Source: Labia minor (taxonomy: Eukaryota > Arthropoda > Insecta > Dermaptera > Spongiphoridae). Taken from it: 64,000 bases of DNA. The position numbers and the translations under genes were made by a program. Within the stretch, counting starts at the first letter, position 1; each line of letters opens with the position of its first letter. The notes below the pieces were generated by a model, which searched no databases, was not told where the DNA came from, and was given only the letters and a program-made list of their open reading frames with translations. Shown piece by piece: positions 56,380 to 64,000 of this stretch. The stretch covers positions 12,506,225 through 12,570,224 of the forward strand of contig OY720347.1 in the NCBI GenBank assembly GCA_963082975.1, read 5' to 3'.

Positions 56380-57400
56380 TACCGTTAAAATAATAGTCTA
56401 TTTGTGTCTGCATTATATAAAGTTATTCTTGATGAAAAATTTCAGCTTAGGAGACAAATTTTCGTCATATGAGGGAGATTTTAATTTTCTGCTTAAATAT
56501 GAAGAAATATCCGACTGAGAATCGACGAATGAAAGAACGTTTCAAGAACGGTGATTTTGACGGTGGAAGGTTTTCGAAGATGCAAAATTTTAAGGCATCA
56601 CTTGATTGGGTGAAACTCAACAAGAATTGAGAGGGTCATTGGGAGTAACTCAAAAAGCTCTTTCAAAACGCCTAAACAAGGAAATTGGGCGCCGTTCGAG
56701 GTGAAACCCAGAGACGTGGAATAGCGTTTGTTTGCTTATGAACAGCTGCTTGCAAGGCAAAAATGGAAGGGATTTCTTCGTGAAGACGAAAAATGGGTCC
56801 ATTACGAGAATCCCAAGCGCAAGAAATTATGTGGATTTCCAGGTCATCCAGGTCAACCAAATCAAATTCATGCTCTGTATTTGGTGAGATCAGCTCGGTA
56901 TAGTGTATTATGAGTTACTAAAACCAACTGAAAAAATTACAGACGATCTGTAACGAAAACAATTGATGTGTTTGAACCGAGCATAAAAGACAATACTCTT
57001 TAAAGTAATTTTGCACACAACATAATAATGCTCTCGACTCCATGTCGCAAACCCCGTCAAAACATACGTAAAAACATTGAAATCGAAAATACTACTTCAC
57101 CCACCGTATTCTCCAGTCATTGCTCCATCCATCTGACCATTACTTGTTTCCATCAATGACACACAGCCTAGCTGACCTGCGCTTTCGTTCTTAAGAAAAA
57201 GTGATAAATTTGATTGTCTCAAAAGATGACCAATTTTTTCTACGTGGGTTTCGTATGCTGCCCGAAAGATGAGAGAAGAGTAGTGGCCAGCGATGGGAAA
57301 TATTTTGAATCATAAATGTATAACCAGTTTTTCAAAATAAAACCTCGACTTTCGAAAAAAATAAAGGCCGATGCAAAATTGTACGTCCAATACAATTACT
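56380..57400 (+). pseudogene. Mariner transposase pseudogene, near full length
   Basis: In shifting plus-strand frames one sees NRRMKERFKNGDFDGGRFSK-type N-terminal sequence, ERLFAYEQLLARQKWKGFL, REDEKWVHYENPKRKK (first catalytic Asp), a badly decayed second Asp region, PPYSPVIAPS (third region; its Asp is lost to a shift) and a C-terminal block ending near 57310. Numerous stops and indels make it inactive. Terminal repeats are not clear. Two antiparallel frames at 56672-56913 are partial readings of it. Confidence 0.8.
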
Positions 57401-58148
57401 ATACTTACTAGTGTTTATAAATTACTATATTTAATTCAAAAATAAAATAGTTTATATTATAAAAAAATAGATTCATCCTATACATATATTCTTATTTCAT
57501 TTGTAAGAGAATATAATTTTTTTTTTAATAAAATTAATTAAATATGTATATACCTACATTACATAACCATTGAATCAAATACAAATAAAAACGTGATTTA
57601 ATTTATAGGAAAAATAGAAAGATGAATTTGAAGGGTATTTATAAAAAAAAAAAAAAAAAAAAATATAATAACATTTGGGCATATTTTGAAACTGCATAAG
57701 AAAGGATTTAGAATCTCAGAAGAAAAGTTAAAATGAAATGTGGCCAGCCATTCTGTCGAGGGGTAAAAGACAGCTGGGATGAATCCTTTGTTAATGGAGA
57801 AAAACAAATGGGCAGCTGAAGGACCCAAACAGATGGTCATCGTGAAGATAGATTCAATCATAACTCCTTCATTCACATCCCCAATTTTGTTTTTCATTTT
57901 GAAGAATTAGTAGTGAAGAATTATTATCTTAAACAAGTTGATTACAAACGAGACGATGGAAAAAAATTAATTTATTGATATCTTTATTATTATTATTTTT
58001 TTTTTTTTTTTTTGCAAATTTAAGGTATATACATACTACTGAAAAGTAGTTTAGTACATAGAGAGAGAGAGAGGGTGAGAGAAAAAAAAAAGAATCTTAA
58101 AATAAAATAACTTGAAAACATTTTATATATACTTAATTCTAATACTTT
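57401..58148. other. AT-rich intron sequence; one unassigned minus-strand frame
   Basis: A 99-codon minus-strand frame at 57897-57598 (MKNKIGDVNEGVMIESIFTM) overlaps a G+C-enriched patch (57720-57890). It has no recognisable domain, ends through a poly-A tract and is not called a gene. Confidence 0.35.
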
Positions 58149-58743
58149 TTAGTATCTCGCCGGAGATAGTATTGCGATCACGAAAATTTTCGATGTCGAG
58201 ATTTTGATGTTTTTATACGTTTTGAAGGTTCCTGAATCATTTTCAGTAATGTAAAGAAAAATGTCTCTGTGTATGTATGTAGACAAGATTACTCAAAAAA
58301 ACTTTGAGCTAGAATCATGAAATTTGGTATACGGGAATTATTCAAAATTCGTAGTTTTCTATCAACTTATGAGAATTGTAGCTCAACCGGAAAAGGGTTA
58401 CCTACCACGTTTTGATTTTTTTTCTTCTAAAGTGACCGTAAAAATAGAGATATGTTTGATAGTTTTTCACATAATTAAAAATTGTATAAAACTGCTATAT
58501 ATAGAATTTCAGCTTGATTGAATCGCTGAAAGTACCGGAATTATTAATTTTTTAACACTGCAAAACCTCACGCGCCAACACGTGACGTGGTTCCATCAAC
58601 AAAGAGCCAGATATGCGCTGATTTAATAAATATTATTTATTAATTTTAATTTATAATTAATTAAATTTAATTTAAATATAATCTATGTTAATTAATCCAA
58701 TTCAAATTGCGAGATAGTCGAGTGGAGACACTCCAGCTTATTT
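58149..58743 (+). mobile_element. Family B element, full length
   Basis: 5' TTAGTATCTCGCCGGAGATA, GTGTATGTATGT microsatellite remnant, ATCATGAAATTTGGTATACG core, CGCGCCAACACGTGACGTGG, GCGAGATAGTCGAGTGGAGA and CTCCAGCTTATTTT. A 65-codon frame at 58324-58521 is a chance opening that recurs in other B copies. Confidence 0.88.
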
Positions 58744-59585
58744 TAATAAACTTTTGGTTATAATTCTAGAAATTTAAATAAAATTTTAATTTTTACAAAT
58801 CATTCTTATATTTAAATTGTTATTATATATATATTTATATATATATATATCAATGTACTTTTAAATAATATAATAATATGTATAAACGACATAATTTAAA
58901 ATTATTGTCAGATTCACTAATTAATCCTTTCATACTTGACTAAAGATAATAAAAAAATAAAAGTTACATAAGATTCAGGCGCCGGAGGATAATCATAATA
59001 TGTAGAATATATCTATATTATTATATCATCAAGTTGAATTATAATTAGTTTAAAAATTGAAATTTAAATTATTCCGAACATCTTTATGTCTAATTAATAT
59101 CTAATGTCTATTTGAATTTTGATTTTTCAAAATTTACACATTTTTAATGATCAAAAAACAATTCAATTGAATTCATTGCAAAATTATATCACATATTAAT
59201 ATTTTTATGTGTATTTATGCATTGTAAAATTCAATTTGAATAACGGGATATTTTTAATAGTTTATTTTATACTTTATTTTTTTATATATATATATGCAAA
59301 CTTTTTGGTCATTTTGATTTTTGATAAAATTTTATTATTATTTTATGTTAATTTATGTAATTAATATTTTTCTTTTTAAAATTCTTATAAAATTTCACTG
59401 AATAATAAATTAATTAAACATGATTTTTATGATAAATTTGTTTATCTTTTTTTTAATTATCATAAATTTGAACAAATTTCAATATTTGTTTGTAAAAAAA
59501 ATATTATAAAGTATTTAATTCAGATGAAGTCTATAGAGAAAATCGTTAAGTATATAATAATTGAGTATTTATTATTTTCAATATA
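58744..59585. other. AT-rich intron sequence, nothing recognised
   Basis: (TA)n stretches at 58825-58850; no gene. Confidence 0.4.
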
Positions 59586-60611
59586 CGAGGGTGGGGTGAA
59601 AAGTTTCCGGCCTGACCAAGAAAAACGATTTTTTTAAAATATTTTTTTGCTATATTTTTCAAGATAATCTCCATCAATACTGATACATTTCTCATAACGG
59701 TGTTCTAATTTAGTTATGCCAGTTTTAAACGCTAGCTCCTAGAAATACTGATTTACAGCTTGTTTTGACTGTTCTTTATATTCAGGAGTGTAGTGGTGGA
59801 CCCAAGTCTCATCAACGAATCGACTCAAAAATTTGTTCAGCACGTTCAGCTGACATCTTACAGGTCTCAGCTATCTTGAATGTTGAAAAATAAAGCAAAA
59901 AAAAAATAAGTTGACCTGTGGCCAGGTCCGAACCGACCGACGGTTTGAAATAAATTAATTTCCAACTACAGAAACAATTTCAAATAATTTTAATATATCT
60001 ATTAATGTAATAAAAAACAGATATGGATATAACATAAATATTTTTAATTTTATTTTATTTATAATATATAGCTGAAGTAGCCGGCGTTGCCGGCGTTACC
60101 CGAGGCTGTGGCGTCATGAAGGGCTCGGTGACGTCATATAATTTTAAATTAAGAAAAACATAATGAAGATGATTTTTCCCGAGGATAAAACCAATACATT
60201 CGTGGTGATATGTAAAAAAATCTCCTTATGTGAAATTTGGTGCTAAAATAACCCTTCCCTTCTTATCGTCGATTGCTAATACTACCACTTCCGGTTTCCG
60301 GATTTGCACCAAAAGTTGATCAATTCATCCCACTGATGCATTAAGTAAATATACCAAATTTCATCAAAATCCGTTAAGCCGTTCAGGCTGTACACATCTA
60401 TACCGACGGACAGACGGACAGACGGACGGACAGACATCTTGCTAAAAATACTTTTTTCTGTTAAGAAAATACATGATTCGTGGAGATATGTAAAAATCTC
60501 CACATGTGAAATTTGGTGTGAAAACAATACCTGCCTTACTATCGTCGGTCGGTAAAAAATTAAAAACATCGCTTTTCCTGGTCAGGCCGGAAACTTTTCA
60601 CCCCACCCTCG
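59586..60611 (-). mobile_element. Mariner element, deleted transposase, split by a family A insertion
   Basis: The termini CGAGGGTGGGGTGAAAAGTT and the inverse AACTTTTCACCCCACCCTCG are long and well preserved. Minus-strand remnants between 59880 and 59650 read ETWVHHYTPEYKEQSKQAV (first catalytic Asp region) and LEHRYEKCISIDGDYLEKYS (C-terminus). The sequence between these, with the second and third catalytic Asp, is deleted. A complete family A copy occupies 59905-60557, so only ~375 bp belong to the mariner. Confidence 0.87.
59905..60557 (-). mobile_element. Family A element nested in the mariner element
   Basis: Complete from AATAAGTTGACCTGTGGCCA to ACTATCGTCGGTCGGTAAAA. It carries the GCTGAAGTAGCCGGCGTTGC insertion of the 39216-39856 subfamily, with one extra GCCGGCGTT unit. 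One of the two CRE-like sites is changed to TGGCGTCA. Confidence 0.88.
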
Positions 60612-61158
60612 TGAATATATATATATAGATATAGATATATGTATATATCTATATTTATATATATAATAAATTTTCATTATTATACTTTTTTTTGGTGTGA
60701 AGGAGAAATGAAAGGGAATGGGGGAATCACATAGCGAATAGTTATTTTTTTATTATTTTTAAAAACAGCAAAAATTCTTTAATCGTTTTTCTTTATTTAA
60801 AAAAATATAAGTAAAAATTTTACTTGTTTCTATAATTATTATTATTATTTTTTTTTGTATACTTAATGAAAATGAAATTAAACTCAGTCTATTACTAACT
60901 AATTTTTCATACATATATATATATTTATTAAGAAAAAATCAAGATATATTATCTAATGCATTCTTTTTTTTTAGTAATGACGTATTTTGATATTTTTCGT
61001 GGACTTAATTTAGAAGGTCAAATTTTACACACAAAAAAAAACAACCGGTTGAGATTTAAAAGTTTTAATCATCAAATCAGAATTTAATGTTAAAGCCTGT
61101 TTTGTTGTTAATATTATTTATTAATTGTAAATATATTCTTTTTTGATTTAGGTTTTTA
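60612..61158. other. AT-rich intron sequence, nothing recognised
   Basis: A TATAGATATAGATAT patch at 60625-60645; no gene. Confidence 0.4.
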
Positions 61159-61616
61159 AAAAGCTGGAGTGTCTTAATTAACATATACGTGAATTAATTA
61201 ACATATATTATATTTAAATTAAATTTAATTAATTATAATTATAAATTAAAATTAATAAATAATATTTATTAAATCAGCGCATATCTGGCTCTTTGTTGAT
61301 GAAACCACGTCACGTGTTGGCGCGTGAGGTTTTGCAGTGTTAAAAAATTAATAATTCCGGTACTTTCAGCGATTCAATCAAGCTGAAATTCTATATATAG
61401 GAATTTTATACAATTTTTAATTATGTGAAAAACTATCAAACATATCTCTATTTTTACGGTCACTTTAGAAGAAAAAAAATGAAAACCTTGTAGGTAATGA
61501 CCCTTTTCCGGTTGAGCTACAATTCTCATAAGTTGATAGAAAACTACGAATTTTGAATAATTCCCGTATACCAAATTTCATGATTCTAGCTCAAAGTTTT
61601 TTTGAGTAATCTTGTC

Positions 61617-61672
<56 letters not shown>

Positions 61673-61797
61673 TACAGAGATATTTTTCTCAACCTTATGA
61701 AAATGATTCAGGAACCTTTAAAACGTATAAAAACATAAAAATCTCGACATCGAAAATTTTCGTGATCGTGATACTATCTCTGGTGAGATAGTAAAAA
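61159..61797 (-). mobile_element. Family B element, full length with decayed 3' subterminal repeat
   Basis: The 3' end AAAAGCTGGAGTGTCTTAAT has lost the CCACTCGACTATCTCGC part. The interior is complete, with a (CA)n run at 61626-61669, and the 5' end reads CTATCTCTGGTGAGATAGTA. Confidence 0.87.
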
Positions 61798-62721
61798 GCA
61801 AACTATTTAAAAATTTCATCAAAATACAATTACAAAAATTAGAATAATATATATTATCATTTCCGTAAAAAACTTAAAATAAGATTAATCCTTAAAAATA
61901 TTTATAATAATCAATTGTGATCTAAATATTTTTTTTTTAAAAATATATTTTTCGTTTAGATAAATGATACAGACAGACATACAAATAATAAATTACTTAT
62001 TTAATATTACTACAAATTTGATTTTATGTCAATTTTTAGATTAAAGATTAAAAAAAAATATAGGATTAAGAATATTTTTTGTTTATTTATTTCTTTTAGA
62101 GATAAATAAATAAATAATGAAATGTTTTAATAAAAGAAAAATCCTTTGTGTATAAATATAAAATTTGAAAGGTGGCCCACGAATCCAATTGGAAGTTTCT
62201 TTTGATTGCCATCAGATGTGCAGTTTCATGTGACATTAAAATGCTTTTCTCCTTATAAGATTGATAGTTCACTTTGATTCTCAACGCCTCCTCTCGTCAT
62301 GATTTATTCTAGTGTCGTTGTTAAAACAAGAAAAAAGATTTTGAGTATTACAAACAATCCATTGAATATCCCGTATAGTTTTCTATCTTGTGGATCTTAG
62401 AAGTACAACATATATCATTGATTTATGTGAACATAACGAACGTGACCCGTCGCGGTTCTTTGATAACCTTTGTTCTCCCACCATTGTGTTATGTCCTAAA
62501 CTACAATATAAAAAGAATCTTTTAATTATCGCCTTTTCAATTCAGAGACGTTCACATCATATATATATATATATATATATATATCCTACCTCATATATGA
62601 TTTATTATTTTTTATTACTTTCATTTTTTTATTTAAAAAATAATAATAATAATAATAATTTTCAATCATTACCTTCACTACATTCGTAACTTCATAATCC
62701 TTTATAAATTTCAAAAACAAA
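61798..62721. other. Unassigned intron sequence
   Basis: Two mildly G+C-enriched patches (62160-62310 and 62395-62490) have no domain or splice signals. (TA)n at 62556-62583 and an AAT run at 62640-62659. Confidence 0.4.
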
Positions 62722-62987
62722 GTGGTGTATTGGGAGAGGAACGCGAGGGAACGACGTTCCCTTACCTTTTTTCGGAACCGGAACGCGTTCCAGTAGTTTT
62801 TCATGTCCCGACTACTCCCACTTAAATCTACTGTTAGAATTTCTTTTTTTTGTGTTCGTTAATATTTTGTATAGTAAGAATAAGAAAAAATAAAAACTTA
62901 TATGGAAAAAAATAGTTTGCTGAAAATAGGACTTTTTTTGCTCCCACTATGCGTTCCTTTACTTCTTATTTCACCAATACATCACCG
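62722..62987. mobile_element. Short element with weak inverted ends and repeated GGAACG motifs
   Basis: GTGGTGTATTGG (62722) is mirrored by CCAATACATCACC (62974-62986). The interior has GAACGCGAGGGAACGACGTT, CGGAACCGGAACGCGTTCCA and GCGTTCCTTTAC. It is probably a short DNA transposon; the superfamily is unknown. Confidence 0.45.
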
Positions 62988-63846
62988 CTTACATGATCCT
63001 TACTTATAATATAAAAAACATTTTTTTTTCATATAGAAATTATAATAATAAAGTATATATATTAACATATAATCATTTTTCAATAACTAATTAGGTATAA
63101 TCTAAATAAAATTCACATTTATAATATCTACCCCAATTAATTATTATAAAAGATTCAAAATTTCCTAAAGTGTAGTTACGACTTATAATTAACTGTATTT
63201 TCAGGTACTACTAGTAGAATTGATTAAATAGTTTGACCAATTTAATTTACTTACATAAGGACGTACTATATTGTAAATAACACAAGAAATACAATGTTGT
63301 ATCATTAAATTAATACTATTAATAATTAATAATTAATAATTAATACTATTAAATAAATTAAATTAAATATAGAAGTTGTTTATATATAATAATTGAAATT
63401 TTATTTATATATATATAATTTTTAATACTTTTAAAGTTGAATAAATCAATTTAAAATATGTATATATAGGTAATTTTTGTTATTAATTACGTTTGAATAT
63501 TAAAACATTGGAATCTACAAGCCCCTGGCAGTTATACACACCACATTACACATCTCATCTCTTTTCTCCAGAAAGAATAATAATAATAATAATAGTAATA
63601 ATATAAATCTTTATTTTAAATGGTTAAATTTACATAACTGTTGATTTATATAAATTTAACATTTTATGTTTTCTTTTAGTATAAGTAAATATTAAATTTA
63701 TGATTAATATATTACTTCGTTAAATTTTAATAAATATATGAATCAGTTTTTTGTATTTACTTTCCCGTTTGTTTTTCTTTTTTATCTTTTGCTCATATTG
63801 GTTTCTTAGCTTATATATATATATATATATATTTTTTTATTGATAG
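62988..63846. other. AT-rich end of intron 2
   Basis: AT tracts with AATAATAATAAT at 63577-63592 and (TA)n at 63811-63831. It ends with the T-rich tract and TTGATAG acceptor of exon 3. Confidence 0.5.
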
Positions 63847-64000
63847 TTCCACGAAAATATCAACCCCGCGCATTACGTTCTCATCGGCTGGCAACCATTC
63901 TACTGTCTCTTCAGCTTTTCAGCGGCCTGGTCATTTGTTCGATTGCATTATGGTTTTTAATATGGGCACCAAATCTTCATACGCGAGATATTCCGTACTG
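63847..64000 (+). CDS. Third coding exon (partial): start of the membrane domain, residues 104-154+
   Basis: The exon starts after TTGATAG, completes residue 104 (phase 1, matching exon 2) and stays open to the window edge. It reads PRKYQPRALRSHRLATILLS onward. Residues ~118-144 are strongly hydrophobic (ATILLSLQLFSGLVICSIAL, then WFLIWAP), and residues 145-154 (NLHTRDIPYW) look like the start of an extracellular loop. The Arg/Lys-rich stretch before the helix favours a cytosolic N-terminus. One hydrophobic segment near residue 118 with a loop after it would fit a small multi-pass protein of tetraspan type, but the rest is outside the window and the family is not recognised. Confidence 0.82.

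Larger units (their letters stand above)
46869..63846 (+). other. Intron 2 (~17 kb)
   Basis: It starts GTGAGC and ends in a T-rich tract followed by TTGATAG. It contains family B copies at 47231, 49542, 58149 and 61159, family A at 51320 and 59905, four mariner-type remnants, hAT-like and foldback elements and a tiny TTAA-flanked element. No additional in-frame exon of the host gene was recognised, but small exons cannot be excluded. Confidence 0.7.

Noticed and set aside
57598..57897. 99-codon minus-strand frame
   Set aside because: It has no recognisable domain, runs through a homopolymer A/T tract and has no splice or promoter context.
58324..58521. Frames around MVYGNYSKFVVFYQLMRIV in several places
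   Set aside because: They fall inside family B copies at the same offset. No codon bias or splice context exists.
60282..60569. Recurrent small frames beginning with SVR/SVC repeats followed by IDVYSLNGLTDFDEIWYIY
   Set aside because: They are translations of family A (microsatellite plus core block) and recur in every copy with frameshifts and no upstream signals. They are a repeat artefact rather than a gene family.

Overview
The window looks like a piece of a large, very AT-rich animal nuclear genome, most likely an arthropod. Coding exons are short, spliced and much richer in G+C than their surroundings. There are no operons or bacterial ribosome-binding sites. Mariner, pogo, hAT-like, Helentron-like, LINE, SINE and Ty3-type LTR sequences are interleaved throughout. 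The species cannot be named from this sequence.

Only one host gene can be supported. It lies on the + strand and runs off the right edge. Three coding exons (43535-43673, 46698-46868, 63847-64000+) have GT/AG borders and all junctions are in phase 1. They encode the N-terminal 154 residues of a membrane protein: a polar, Ser/Thr/Pro-rich, presumably cytosolic head of about 115 residues, then one hydrophobic segment. The second intron is about 17 kb and is filled with mobile-element debris. At least one 5' UTR exon must lie upstream of 43525 but cannot be located.

The left edge (1-2521) is the 3' part of a Ty3/mdg4-type LTR retrotransposon. It has a gag-protease reading frame, a polypurine tract and a 701-bp LTR. 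The frame runs from just before the reverse transcriptase directly into the C-terminal tail of integrase, so this copy is an in-frame internal deletion without polymerase or integrase core.

From about 3 kb onward the window is dominated by two families of roughly 600-650 bp, called A and B here. Both have an 11-bp (A) or 10-bp (B) subterminal inverted repeat, a microsatellite core, a hairpin next to the 3' end and a 3' terminus reading A(A/G)CTTATTT. This is the architecture of Helentron-associated elements (HINE/DINE-like). More than ten copies of each are present, some nested, fused to each other or paired head to head. Secondary layers are at least eight mariner remnants, a pogo/Tigger element with a CENP-B-type HTH remnant, hAT-like short elements with GATTCTCAACC ends, several foldback families, a tRNA-derived SINE family and a LINE 3' end.

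No intact transposase was found, so nothing here appears autonomously mobile. The most informative observations are the A/B shared plan, the A-to-B fused junction seen twice, the conserved ATGAAATTTGGTATA block after different microsatellites, a roughly 52-bp flank duplication around one B copy, and the gag-protease/integrase-tail fusion.
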